From Bradyrhizobium glycinis (GTDB lineage: Bacteria > Pseudomonadota > Alphaproteobacteria > Rhizobiales > Xanthobacteraceae): DNA of 64,000 bases. The DNA is taken from positions 1 to 64,000 of the forward strand of contig NZ_JACCHQ010000011.1 of the NCBI RefSeq assembly GCF_016031655.1, given 5' to 3'. Shown in pieces: positions 31,981 through 40,782 of the stretch (position 1 is the first letter of the stretch; every line of letters begins with the position of its first letter). The notes under the pieces are model-generated. The model had not been told where the DNA came from and made no database searches. It saw only the letters and a program-made list of their open reading frames with translations. The position numbers and the translations under genes were made by a program.

Positions 31981-34305
31981 ATGCGTTTAGCGTTCTGGCG
32001 TGCCGGCAAGGACAAGGCTGTGATCGCGCGAGCCGTCGCGAAGTCCAAAGGCGAAGCTGCGCACAAGACTGAAGCGAAGGCCGAAAGGATCGAAGCCAAG
32101 GTTGAGGCCAGGATCGAAGCGAAGCCCGAAGCGAAGTCCGTGCCCGTCATAGCCAAGCCTGCGCAGGTCGAATCCGGCGACATCGACCTGCACGCGCTCG
32201 GTGCGGCCCTGACGCGCAAGCGCGGCTGGGTCATCGTTCCGACGGTGCTGGCGCTCGTTGCGTCGCTCGCCATCGTCAATCTCGTCACGCCGCGCTACAA
32301 GTCCGAAACCCGCATCCTGATCGACGGCCGCGAGAACGTGTTCCTGCGTCCGAACAGCGATCGCACCGAGGAGCGGCAGACGCTCGATGCCGAGGCCGTC
32401 ACCAGCCAGGTGCAGCTGGTGCTGTCGCGCGATCTGGCGCGCGAGATCATCAAGAAGAACAAGCTCGCCGAGCGCCCCGAATTCGATCCCGTGCTGCAGG
32501 GCATCTCGCCGCTGAAGTCGCTTGCCGCGCTGATCGGCATCGGCCGCGATCCGTTCGCGATGACGCCGGAAGAGCGCGTGCTCGATTCCTATTACGAACG
32601 GCTTCAGGCCTACGCCGTCGACAAGTCGCGCGTGATCGTGGTCGGATTCCAGTCCGCCGATCCCGAGCTTGCCGCGCGTGTCGCCAACTCGATCGCCGAC
32701 GGTTATCTCGTGCTGCAGCAGGCGGCGCGCCAGGAGCAGGCCAAGAACGCCAGCCAATGGCTGGCCGGCGAGATCGAAAGTTTGCGCAAGAAGGTCTCGG
32801 ACGCCGAAGCCAGGGTCGAGGACTTCCGTTCCAAGTCCAGTCTGTTCGTCGGCACCAACAACACCACGCTGTCGAACCAGCAGATGGGCGAGGTCAATAC
32901 CCAGCTCAACAATGCGCGCTCGATGAAGGCGGATGCGGAATCCAAGGCACGGCTGATCAAGGAGATGCTGCAGAGCGGCAAGCCGATCGAGGCATCCGAG
33001 GTCGTGAACTCTGAATTGATGCGGCGGCTGTCGGAGCAGAGGGTGACGCTGCGGGCGCAGCTCGCCGAGCAATCGTCGACGCTGCTTGGCAATCATCCCC
33101 GGATTAAGGAGCTGAAAGCGCAGCTCGGCGACCTCGACAATCAGATTCGCGACGAAGCCGCCAAGATCTCGCGCTCGCTCGAGAACGACGCCCGGATCGC
33201 CAGCGGTCGGGTCGATGGCCTCACCGTCAGCCTCGAACAGCTCAAGAAGCAGGCGGCCTCCACCAACGGCCAGGACGTCCAGCTCCGCGCGCTGGAGCGC
33301 GAGGCCAAGGCGCAGCGCGATCTGCTCGAGACCTATCTTGCCAAGTACCGCGAGGCCAACACCCGCGAGACCATCGACACCGCGCCGACCGACGGCCGCA
33401 TCATCTCGCGCGCCATCGTCTCGAACACGCCGGCCTATCCGAAGAAGCTGCCGATCGTGCTGATCGCGACGATCGCAACGCTGCTGCTCTCGTCCGGCGT
33501 CGTCGTCACCGGCGAGCTGCTGCGCCAGACCGCGCCGCGCGCGGCAATGGGCTCCGCGCAGGCGCCGGTGCGCCAGGAGCCGCTGGTCGTTCAGCGGACG
33601 ATCGAGCCCGCAATCGACCGGAGCAGCGAACCAATGTTGGATCCGGTGTTGGCGGAGTCCGCGCCGCTGCAGCCTGAGATGGCGGCCGATTCGGATACGA
33701 GCGAATTCGCCGAGATCGAACGTCTGGCCGACGATCTGCGTGCCGCGGGCGCCGCGGCCAAGAAGGTCACGGTGCTCGGCACGGCGCCGGGCGAAGCCAT
33801 TACGCTGTCGACGCTGACGCTGGCGCGGAACCTAGCGCGCGATGCACGTGTCGTCGTGGTCGATCTCGCCGCGTCCTCGCCGACGCTTGCCGCGGTATCC
33901 GCCGATGCGCAGGCTCCCGGCCTTGCCGAGCTGATGCAGGGCGAGGCCTCGTTCGCGCAAGTTATCACCCGTGATAAACTCTCGCGGCTGCATCTGGTCT
34001 TGGCCGGTCGTCCCGGCTTCGACCGCAGCCTGCTGCAATCGCCGCGCGTCGCGCTCGCGATCGACGCACTGCTGCGGGCTTACGATCACGTGCTGATCGA
34101 CGCCGGCAGCGCCTCCGATCTTCCGGCCGAGCTGTTGACGGCGCATGCCCGCGCCGTCGTGGTGCCCGACGCCGCGATGGCGCCGGATGCGCGTGCGCAG
34201 ATGTCCGAGCAGCTGAGAGCCGTCGGCTTCAGCGAGGTGGCAATGCTGAGCAAGCCGGTGCAGGCGTCGGATGCAATGGAGACGCCGCGCGTCGTGGCGG
34301 CGTAG
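31981..34305 (+). CDS. GumC/ExoP-like chain-length protein with degenerate kinase domain
   Basis: A 774-residue inner-membrane protein. An alanine-lysine-glutamate-rich N-terminus (residues 10-60) precedes the Wzz/GumC domain: first membrane helix about 83-100, long coiled coil about 260-470, second membrane helix about 492-515. The C-terminal domain resembles a BY-kinase, but its Walker A is TAPGEAITLST (about 600) rather than the usual GEGKS/T, and it lacks the terminal tyrosine cluster. Wzz-type proteins set exopolysaccharide length. It is divergent from the GT4 gene. Confidence 0.85.
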   Translation: MRLAFWRAGKDKAVIARAVAKSKGEAAHKTEAKAERIEAKVEARIEAKPEAKSVPVIAKPAQVESGDIDLHALGAALTRKRGWVIVPTVLALVASLAIVNLVTPRYKSETRILIDGRENVFLRPNSDRTEERQTLDAEAVTSQVQLVLSRDLAREIIKKNKLAERPEFDPVLQGISPLKSLAALIGIGRDPFAMTPEERVLDSYYERLQAYAVDKSRVIVVGFQSADPELAARVANSIADGYLVLQQAARQEQAKNASQWLAGEIESLRKKVSDAEARVEDFRSKSSLFVGTNNTTLSNQQMGEVNTQLNNARSMKADAESKARLIKEMLQSGKPIEASEVVNSELMRRLSEQRVTLRAQLAEQSSTLLGNHPRIKELKAQLGDLDNQIRDEAAKISRSLENDARIASGRVDGLTVSLEQLKKQAASTNGQDVQLRALEREAKAQRDLLETYLAKYREANTRETIDTAPTDGRIISRAIVSNTPAYPKKLPIVLIATIATLLLSSGVVVTGELLRQTAPRAAMGSAQAPVRQEPLVVQRTIEPAIDRSSEPMLDPVLAESAPLQPEMAADSDTSEFAEIERLADDLRAAGAAAKKVTVLGTAPGEAITLSTLTLARNLARDARVVVVDLAASSPTLAAVSADAQAPGLAELMQGEASFAQVITRDKLSRLHLVLAGRPGFDRSLLQSPRVALAIDALLRAYDHVLIDAGSASDLPAELLTAHARAVVVPDAAMAPDARAQMSEQLRAVGFSEVAMLSKPVQASDAMETPRVVAA

Positions 34306-34336
34306 GCTTTTCTGTCTCTCTCCGCCCACTCGAACT

Positions 34337-34430
34337 CGTAGGGTGGGCAAAGGCGCCCTTGCGACGTGTCCACCGCCTGTCCAATGCAGTAATGCAAGAC
34401 GTGGGCACGCTTCGCTTTGCCCACCCTACG
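34337..34430. repeat. Palindromic intergenic repeat
   Basis: CGTAGGGTGGGCAAAG (34337-34352) recurs exactly inverted as CTTTGCCCACCCTACG at 34415-34430. A long hairpin with a 62-base loop. REP style repeat, no gene. Confidence 0.7.
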
Positions 34431-34453
34431 ATGTTGGCGTTTGCGGAGAGATC

Positions 34454-35635
34454 TTACCCGAACGCCTGCCGCAGCCGGCGGGCCATGTCGAACAGCATCT
34501 GGTTCTGCTTAACCAGCCGCTTGCCGTGGCTGAGCGAGGACAGTGCCATCGCCGCGAGCCTGCCGCGCGAGGTCAGTGGGACGAAGCTGTCGAAAATCTC
34601 CTCGTCGTCCTTGCAGAACATCCGCTTGTAATCGTCCGAACCGATGCCGAGGTCGAGCGAGCGGTAGCCGCGCTCGCCGTAGCGGTCGATGATGTAGCGC
34701 ATCAGGATCAGGCCGGGGCTGTAGCGGGCCCGCTCGCTCATCGTGTAGGTGTTGAACATCATCGAGAAGCGCTCGCCGTCGGCGACGCCGGCGAAGATCG
34801 CGATCACCTCCTCGTCGCATTCCAGCGCATGGATGTCGATGATATGACCTTCGCCGCGTGGCGCAAGGCAGGCGCTGCGGACGAATTGCTCGACGCCGGG
34901 TTCGGCGAAGACGTTCGGGAGCTTCTGCTCCGCCATCCGCGCCGGCTTGATGCGGAAGAACCAGTCGAGCAGGCGGGTAATGTCTGCGTCCGACGTGGCC
35001 AGGTGATAGCGATAGCCGGCGAGGGACTGAAGTTTCTTCTCCTTGCTCTTGAGGCGGCGGCGGAGGGAATTGCTGATCCGCGATGCCGGCGGGCCGCCCG
35101 GCTCCATCACCAGTCGCGGACAGCCGTTGATCGCGCGCTGCCGCGGCAGGGCTGCAAACGGGTTCTGCTGGTCGTGCCAGCGCTCGGGCTGCTGCGTCAG
35201 CGCGAGCACGTCGACGTGCTCACCGAGCGGCGCAAGCAGTGCATCGAGATCGGCGCCGGCGGCCTCTGCTGCGAACTCGGCGTTCCACAGGCCCATGTTG
35301 AATGTCGTGTGCTTGCCGCCCATGAAGCCGGCGGTGCGCATGCCGTGGCCCTGGCGCAGCGAGAGCGGCAGCAGCAGGAGCGGCCGGCGCTCGGCATCAC
35401 GCGCGATCACAATGAAGGGGCAGGCACCTTCACGGGCGCCGACCAGCCGCTGCCAGGGGCCGAGCAGGTCGAAGCGCTGGTAAGGCGTGAAGAAATGGCC
35501 GCTCGCCTCGAAGCCGCGCCAGACCGCCTCGGCCTCGGCGAGATCCGTGACGATCTCCACTCCCGCGATACGGCTCGCTTTCGACCGCGCTGGCGCTTCT
35601 TCCGTCCGGCCTTGCATCGCCGCAGCCATGGTCAT
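34454..35635 (-). CDS. FemAB/GNAT-fold acyltransferase of the polysaccharide cluster
   Basis: A 393-residue protein, start MTMAAAMQGRTEE at 35635. The C-terminal part (about 225-360) resembles the BcsL/CelD-type GNAT domain with motifs FSMMFNTYTMSERARYSPGL, ILMRYIIDRYGERGYRSLDL and GIGSDDYKRMF. The N-terminal half has a second, more diverged fold of the same kind. Such proteins modify cellulose or exopolysaccharides. It sits beside the Wzz-type gene (convergent) and the NodB-like gene (divergent). Confidence 0.8.
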   Translation of the reverse strand: MTMAAAMQGRTEEAPARSKASRIAGVEIVTDLAEAEAVWRGFEASGHFFTPYQRFDLLGPWQRLVGAREGACPFIVIARDAERRPLLLLPLSLRQGHGMRTAGFMGGKHTTFNMGLWNAEFAAEAAGADLDALLAPLGEHVDVLALTQQPERWHDQQNPFAALPRQRAINGCPRLVMEPGGPPASRISNSLRRRLKSKEKKLQSLAGYRYHLATSDADITRLLDWFFRIKPARMAEQKLPNVFAEPGVEQFVRSACLAPRGEGHIIDIHALECDEEVIAIFAGVADGERFSMMFNTYTMSERARYSPGLILMRYIIDRYGERGYRSLDLGIGSDDYKRMFCKDDEEIFDSFVPLTSRGRLAAMALSSLSHGKRLVKQNQMLFDMARRLRQAFG

Positions 35636-35765
35636 TCGCGAAACCTGTCGAGAAAAACGAAAATACGGAGTTCGGCCTGTGGCCGACCTTTGCAAACAAA
35701 GGTCAACAAAGGGTAATGACGAGGGCAGAGGGAACTGACCGCCGGCGCGCGCGAAGGGTGGGATC

Positions 35766-36812
35766 TTGGCTTCCGACGACAGACAGCTGGAACGGCTGCG
35801 CCTCGAGCTGGCCTGGTTCACCGGCCAGGCTATGCTGCGCAGTCGCGGTGCCGGCGCCATCCTGTGCTTCCAGCATGTGCGGCCGCGGCGGCGCGGATTT
35901 CAGCCGCTGCGCGAACACGAGATCACGCCGCAATTCCTCGATCGCGCCATCCGCGCGCTGAAGCGGTGGAAGTACGATTTCCTCGGCATGGACGAGGTCT
36001 GCCGGCGCGCGGTGACGCTGCCGGAGAAGCGGCGCTTCGTGGCGCTGCCCTTCGATGGCGCGCCTAAGGATCTCATCACGTTCGCCTATCCGGTGCTGGC
36101 GCGTCACGCCGTGCCCTTCACGATCTATGTGCCGACCGCTTTTCCTGACGGTGTCGGCGAAGCCTGGTGGCTTGGGTTGGAGCAGGTGATCGCGCGCGAG
36201 AGCCGCATCAGCCTGATGATGGGCGAGAAGGAGCAGCGCTTCACTGTTGCCGACAAGGCCGGGAAGCAGGCGCTGTTCTCGTATCTGGAGAGCTGGCTGC
36301 GCTCGCTGCCGCCGGCGGATCTGTCGGCCGCGATCGCCGATCTCTGCACGCGCTACCGGATCGACCTCGCCGCGCTCTCGCGCGAGGCGTCGATGGATTG
36401 GGAAGACCTCGCCAGGCTCGCCGCCGATCCGCTCGTGACGATCGGCAGCGCAACGGTGAACTATCCGGTCTTGGCCAACATGAAGGACGCAGCCGCCCTG
36501 CGCGAGATGACGATGGGCAAGGCCGTGGCGGAATCGGCCTTCCAGCGCGAGATCAGGCATTTCGCCTATCCGTTCGGCGACCGCGCTTCGTTCCGGCGCA
36601 GCCACGTCGTGATGGCGGAGCAGGCGGGCTTCGCCAGCGCGGCCTCGACGATCCCGGGCATCGTGGAGGCGGAGGGACGCACGAACTTGCGCGCGCTGCC
36701 GCGGATCTCCTGGGACGGGCGTGTGCGCTCGCTGCGGATGCTGCGCGTGCTGGTGTCGGGCGTCGCCTTTGCGCCGGTGAGGCCGACCGGGAGCGCTACG
36801 AGCCGGACCTGA
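35766..36812 (+). CDS. NodB-like polysaccharide deacetylase homologue lacking metal ligands
   Basis: A 348-residue protein from a TTG at 35766. The NodB fold is recognisable: FVALPFDGAPKDLITFAYPVL (about 102), VPFTIYVPTAFPDGVG (about 125), and HFAYPFGDRASF (about 266). However the catalytic FDDG is FDGA, and the histidine pair of SHTxxH is replaced in TIGSATVNYPVL (about 228). The protein is therefore unlikely to bind the metal or deacetylate. It may bind polysaccharide or regulate. It is divergent from the FemAB/GNAT gene and overlaps the DUF2842 gene. Confidence 0.8.
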   Translation: MASDDRQLERLRLELAWFTGQAMLRSRGAGAILCFQHVRPRRRGFQPLREHEITPQFLDRAIRALKRWKYDFLGMDEVCRRAVTLPEKRRFVALPFDGAPKDLITFAYPVLARHAVPFTIYVPTAFPDGVGEAWWLGLEQVIARESRISLMMGEKEQRFTVADKAGKQALFSYLESWLRSLPPADLSAAIADLCTRYRIDLAALSREASMDWEDLARLAADPLVTIGSATVNYPVLANMKDAAALREMTMGKAVAESAFQREIRHFAYPFGDRASFRRSHVVMAEQAGFASAASTIPGIVEAEGRTNLRALPRISWDGRVRSLRMLRVLVSGVAFAPVRPTGSATSRT

Positions 36813-37017
36813 CGCGATCGGGCCGCTGCATCCAGCTCACGATCGGCATCGCGGGCAGGACCCAGCCCATGCCGACCACGACGTAGTAGATCGCTTGCCG
36901 CCAGCCGGATTCCGCGATCCACGGCATCTGCGCCGCCGCCATCCCGAGCAGGGCCCAGACGGTGGCCAGCACCAGGAGCAGGATGGCGCCGAGGAACTTG
37001 CGGGTGCGGATCGTCAT
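36796..37017 (-). CDS. DUF2842 small membrane protein
   Basis: A 73-residue protein with two hydrophobic segments (about 8-29 and 40-60): MTIRTRKFLGAILLLVLATV, then AIYYVVVGMGWVLPAMPIVS, and an arginine-rich C-terminus. It matches the DUF2842 family of alphaproteobacteria. It overlaps the end of the NodB-like gene by 17 bases on the other strand, and faces away from ctaA. The function is unknown. Confidence 0.75.
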   Translation of the reverse strand: MTIRTRKFLGAILLLVLATVWALLGMAAAQMPWIAESGWRQAIYYVVVGMGWVLPAMPIVSWMQRPDRVRSGS

Positions 37018-37126
37018 GGCGGGACTTTAAGGCTTTCACGTAACTTGCGCTGCGGGAGCGGGGGACTATAAGGGGCACGCAATCCGGTTCAAGTCTCTTC
37101 GCCACAGGCTTGGTTTTGTCTCTGAA

Positions 37127-38209
37127 ATGACGACGATTTCCGCCCCATCCGAGCCGCATCGCGCCGTGCGCTGGTGGCTGATCGCCGTGGCCGCGCTGAT
37201 CGCGCTGATGGTGCTGGTCGGCGGCGCGACACGGCTGACGGAATCGGGCCTGTCGATCGTCGAATGGAAACCGGTGACGGGCAGTGTTCCGCCGCTGTCG
37301 GAAGCGGCGTGGGCCGAGGCGTTCGAGGCCTACAAGAAGATCCCGCAATATCGCGAGCTCAATTCAGGCATGAGCCTGTCCGAGTTCAAGACGATCTTCT
37401 GGTGGGAGTGGAGCCACCGGCTGCTCGGCCGCTTCATCGGCGTCGCCTATCTGCTGCCGTTCCTGTTCTTCCTCTGGCGCGGCGGATTGTCGGGTGAGCT
37501 GAAGCGCAGGCTGTGGCTGCTGTTCGCGCTCGGCGGCCTGCAGGGGGCGGTCGGCTGGTGGATGGTCGCCTCGGGCCTGACGGAGCGGGTCGAGGTGTCG
37601 CAATATCGACTGGCGACGCATCTTTCGCTCGCGCTCCTGATCTTCGCCGGTATCGTGTGGACGGTGCGGCGGCTCGAGCAGCGGCCGCAGATCGCAGCGT
37701 CCGCGCGGCTGAGATTCACGAGCGCGCTGCTGCTCGTGGTGACCTTCGTGCAGATCTATTTCGGCGCGCTGGTCGCGGGCCTGCGTGCCGGGCGGGCCTA
37801 CAACACCTGGCCTGAGATCGATGGGGCGCTCATCCCGTCGGCGGAGCGGCTGTGGTTCGAGACGCCGTGGTGGCGCAACATGTTCGACAATGTGCTGACG
37901 GTGCAGTTCGAGCACCGCATGACCGCCTATGCACTGTTCGCGCTCGCGCTGCTGCACGCGATCGACGCGGTGCGCTCGCGTGCAGGCGCGGCAGCAAGCG
38001 GCGCGCTGTGGCTGTTCGCAGCTGTGAGCGTGCAGGCTGTGCTCGGCATCCTCACGCTGCTCAACCAGGTGCCGATCGATCTCGCGCTGACCCACCAGGC
38101 GGTTGCGATCGTGGTGTTGACGCTGGCGGTGATGCAGGTCGAGCGGCTGGCGTCACGGCAATCTGCGCAGGTGCAGCCGCGCGCGGTTCCCGTTGGGCAG
38201 CCCGGCTGA
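37127..38209 (+). CDS. ctaA: Heme A synthase (Cox15/CtaA)
   Basis: A 360-residue enzyme that converts heme O to heme A for cytochrome aa3 oxidase. Eight hydrophobic segments and the conserved histidines are visible: WWEWSHRLLGR near 92, RLATHLSLAL near 165, TVQFEHRMTAYALF near 262 and LTHQAVAIVV near 325. The typical Cox15 motif GGATRLTESGLSIVEWKPV follows the first segment. Strong assignment. The inner-membrane location follows from the segments. Confidence 0.92.
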   Translation: MTTISAPSEPHRAVRWWLIAVAALIALMVLVGGATRLTESGLSIVEWKPVTGSVPPLSEAAWAEAFEAYKKIPQYRELNSGMSLSEFKTIFWWEWSHRLLGRFIGVAYLLPFLFFLWRGGLSGELKRRLWLLFALGGLQGAVGWWMVASGLTERVEVSQYRLATHLSLALLIFAGIVWTVRRLEQRPQIAASARLRFTSALLLVVTFVQIYFGALVAGLRAGRAYNTWPEIDGALIPSAERLWFETPWWRNMFDNVLTVQFEHRMTAYALFALALLHAIDAVRSRAGAAASGALWLFAAVSVQAVLGILTLLNQVPIDLALTHQAVAIVVLTLAVMQVERLASRQSAQVQPRAVPVGQPG

Positions 38210-38551
38210 TCAGCAATAGCCGTAGACGCCGCACGCATAGGGCAGGCGCCAGAAATAATCGACCTGCTTCCCGCCGTAATAGGCGCCCTGATAATCGTAG
38301 CTCCAGGGGCGGCCGTAATAGCCCGGCAGCGTGTGGGAGCCGGGCAGCAGCGGCGTGCCCGGCAGGTTCCGGATATAGCTGCCGATGCCATAGGCCGGCG
38401 AGATCAGCGCATCCGGATCGGTCTCGACATAGACCTGCGGCGGGTCCTGCGGCAGCCCGGCCGCGCGCCGCTTGTACACCGGCAGATCGGCGGCCATGGC
38501 AGCCGAGACCGTCAGCATCATAGCCAGGGCGGGCACCATCCAGCGCAGCAT
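38210..38551 (-). CDS. Small secreted hypothetical protein
   Basis: A 113-residue protein with a signal peptide (MLRWMVPALAMMLTVSAAMAA). The mature protein is proline- and tyrosine-rich with repeated YYGR and YGG patterns (PGYYGRPWSYDYQGAYYGG) and two C-terminal cysteines (YACGVYGYC). It abuts the ctaA stop convergently. Similar short exported proteins are common in the order, by memory rather than search. No function known. Confidence 0.65.
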   Translation of the reverse strand: MLRWMVPALAMMLTVSAAMAADLPVYKRRAAGLPQDPPQVYVETDPDALISPAYGIGSYIRNLPGTPLLPGSHTLPGYYGRPWSYDYQGAYYGGKQVDYFWRLPYACGVYGYC

Positions 38552-38635
38552 TATCGGCTCCGAATCAAGAGGGGCGATCCAAGAGCGATGTATGGGGCCG
38601 ATATGGTTAATGAGGGTTAACTGACGATCATGAAT

Positions 38636-38732
38636 GTCATTCCGGGGCGGTGCAAAGCACCGAACCCGGAATCCAGAGGTTGCAGCATAACGTCGAGATT
38701 CCGGGTTCGCGCTGCGCGCGCCCCGGAATGAC
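38636..38732. repeat. Palindromic intergenic repeat
   Basis: GTCATTCCGGGGCG (38636-38649) recurs inverted as CGCCCCGGAATGAC (38719-38732), and GAACCCGGAATC pairs with GATTCCGGGTTC inside. The whole forms a long hairpin. REP style. Confidence 0.7.
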
Positions 38733-38740
38733 GATGAGGA

Positions 38741-40021
38741 TTACGCCCCCAGCGCCTGCTCCAGATCCGCGATCAGATCTTCCTTGTCCTCGATGCCGAC
38801 CGAGAGCCGGACCACGTCGGGACCGGCGCCGGACTTGATCTTGGCGGCGTCGTCGAGCTGACTGTGCGTGGTCGAGGCCGGATGGATCACCAGCGAGCGG
38901 GTGTCGCCGACATTGGCGAGATGCGAGAACAGCTGCAGCTTCGACACCAGGCTGACGCCGGCGTCATAGCCGCCCTTCAGGCTGAAGGTGAACACCGCGC
39001 CGGCGCCCCGCGGCGCGTATTTGCGCGCGAGCTGGTTGTACTTGTCGTTCGGCAGGCCGGCATAGCTCACCGAGGCCACCGCCGGATGTCCGGCGAGATA
39101 TTCGGCAACGGCCTTGGCATTGTCGCAGTGCTTCTGCATGCGCAGCGGAAGCGTCTCGATGCCGGTCAGGATCATGAAGGCGTTGAAGGGCGACAGCGCA
39201 GGGCCGAGGTCGCGCAGGCCCAGCACGCGGCAGGCGATCGCGAAGGCGAAATTGCCGAAGGTCTCCTGCAGCCGGATGCCGTGATATTCGGGGCGCGGCT
39301 CCGACAGCATCGGATATTTGCCCCCCGTGGACCAGTCGAAGGTGCCGGCGTCGACGATGATGCCGCCGAGCGAGTTGCCGTGGCCGCCCAAAAATTTCGT
39401 CAGCGAGTGCACGACGATGTCGGCGCCATGATCGATCGGGCGGATCAGGTAGGGCGAGGCCAGCGTGTTGTCGACGATCAGCGGCACGCCCGCCTTGCGT
39501 GCCACCGTCGAGATCGCCTCGATGTCGGTGATGCTGCCGGCGGGATTGGCGATGGACTCGATGAAGATCGCCTTGGTGCGCGGCGTCACCGCACGCTCGA
39601 AGCTCGCAATGTCGTCGGGATCGGCCCACACCACGTTCCAGCCAAAGCTCTTGAAGGCGTGCGTGAACTGGTTGATCGAGCCGCCATAGAGCTTTCGCGC
39701 GGCGATGAATTCGTCGCCGGGTTGAAGCAGCTGCTGCAGCACCACGACTTGCGCGGCATGGCCGGACGCCACTGCGAGCGCGGCCGTGCCGCCTTCGAGC
39801 GCGGCGACGCGCTCTTCCAGCACCGCATTGGTCGGATTGCCGATGCGGGTATAGATGTTGCCGAACGCCTGCAGGCCGAACAGCGAGGCGGCGTGATCGG
39901 CATCGTTGAAGACGAAAGAGGTCGTTTGATAAATCGGAGTCGCGCGCGCGCCGGTGGTGGGGTCGGGCTGTGCACCGGCATGCACGGCGAGCGTTGAAAA
40001 TCCCGGAAGGCGATCGCTCAT
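38741..40021 (-). CDS. metY: O-acetylhomoserine sulfhydrylase-type PLP enzyme
   Basis: A 426-residue Cys/Met metabolism PLP-dependent enzyme. The N-terminus (STLAVHAGAQPDPTTGARAT) and IYQTTSFVFNDADHAASLF are typical, the PLP lysine is in HSLTKFLGGHG (about 210), and ESIANPAGSITDI and FGNIYTRIGNPTN mark the family. Its length fits O-acetylhomoserine sulfhydrylases, which make homocysteine from O-acetylhomoserine and sulfide; related enzymes use O-succinylhomoserine, which sequence alone does not exclude. Stands alone beside the CoA-binding protein. Confidence 0.8.
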   Translation of the reverse strand: MSDRLPGFSTLAVHAGAQPDPTTGARATPIYQTTSFVFNDADHAASLFGLQAFGNIYTRIGNPTNAVLEERVAALEGGTAALAVASGHAAQVVVLQQLLQPGDEFIAARKLYGGSINQFTHAFKSFGWNVVWADPDDIASFERAVTPRTKAIFIESIANPAGSITDIEAISTVARKAGVPLIVDNTLASPYLIRPIDHGADIVVHSLTKFLGGHGNSLGGIIVDAGTFDWSTGGKYPMLSEPRPEYHGIRLQETFGNFAFAIACRVLGLRDLGPALSPFNAFMILTGIETLPLRMQKHCDNAKAVAEYLAGHPAVASVSYAGLPNDKYNQLARKYAPRGAGAVFTFSLKGGYDAGVSLVSKLQLFSHLANVGDTRSLVIHPASTTHSQLDDAAKIKSGAGPDVVRLSVGIEDKEDLIADLEQALGA

Positions 40022-40171
40022 TTGGGCGTCCTGTTCTTGTGGTCTGAAAATCGCGCGGCATGCTGATCGGCGCCGTGCCCGCCGTCAAGGCGCGGCTTCA
40101 CATCAGGATCATTTTGGGAATGCTCGTGCTACGCATAGTCGCGTTCGCGAAACGAAACCTTCGCGATTGCG

Positions 40172-40756
40172 TCAGCTTTGCTCGCTCTTGTTCTTCGCGG
40201 CGCGATCCGATGCGGCAGTGTCGCCACCGCCGACGCTCATCCGATTGAGGGACAGCCGCATGCCCTGCGTCGGTGCCGGCGCGCGCTTGGAGCTGAGCGT
40301 GCGCGAATTCACGCCCATCCAGGAGATCTCCGACGACAGGCGGCCATATTCGATCTTGGGGCAGCGGTTCATGACCACCTTGATACCGACGGATTCTGCT
40401 TTCGCCGCCGCCGCATCGTCGCGCGCGCCGAGCTGCATCCAGATCACCTTCGGCAGCGGGTCGAGCGTGAGCGCCTCCTCGACTACGGGCATGATGTGGC
40501 TGGAGTTGCGGAAGATGTCGATCATGTCGACGGGACGGCCGATGTCCGACAGCGACGCGACGAAGGGCTTTCCGAGCAGCTCCTTGCCGACATGGCCGGG
40601 ATTGACCGGGATCATGTCGTAGCCGCGCTGCATCAGGTATTTGAACGCGAAATAGCTCGGCCGCACGTTGACCGGCGAGGCCCCGACCATCGCGATCGAT
40701 TTCACGCTGTTGAGGATGCCGCGGATGTAATTGTCGGGATAGGCGTCGTGGTTCAT
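40172..40756 (-). CDS. CoA-binding domain protein (YccU-type)
   Basis: A 194-residue protein starting MNHDAYPDNYIRGI (a GTG one codon before is possible). The Rossmann CoA-binding domain is clear: KSIAMVGASPVNVRPSYFAFKY and GYDMIPVNPGHVGKELLGKP, then MQLGARDDAAAAKAESVGI and VVMNRCPKIEYGRL. The family binds CoA or nucleotides, function not settled. It has a C-terminal serine- and arginine-rich extension of about 40 residues. It precedes metY on the same strand, about 150 bases apart. Confidence 0.8.
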   Translation of the reverse strand: MNHDAYPDNYIRGILNSVKSIAMVGASPVNVRPSYFAFKYLMQRGYDMIPVNPGHVGKELLGKPFVASLSDIGRPVDMIDIFRNSSHIMPVVEEALTLDPLPKVIWMQLGARDDAAAAKAESVGIKVVMNRCPKIEYGRLSSEISWMGVNSRTLSSKRAPAPTQGMRLSLNRMSVGGGDTAASDRAAKNKSEQS

Positions 40757-40782
40757 CACTTATCTTTTCGTGTTGGCGGGGA

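Noticed and set aside
38864..39997. 377-codon plus-strand frame opposite metY
   Set aside because: Antisense shadow of a clear PLP enzyme.
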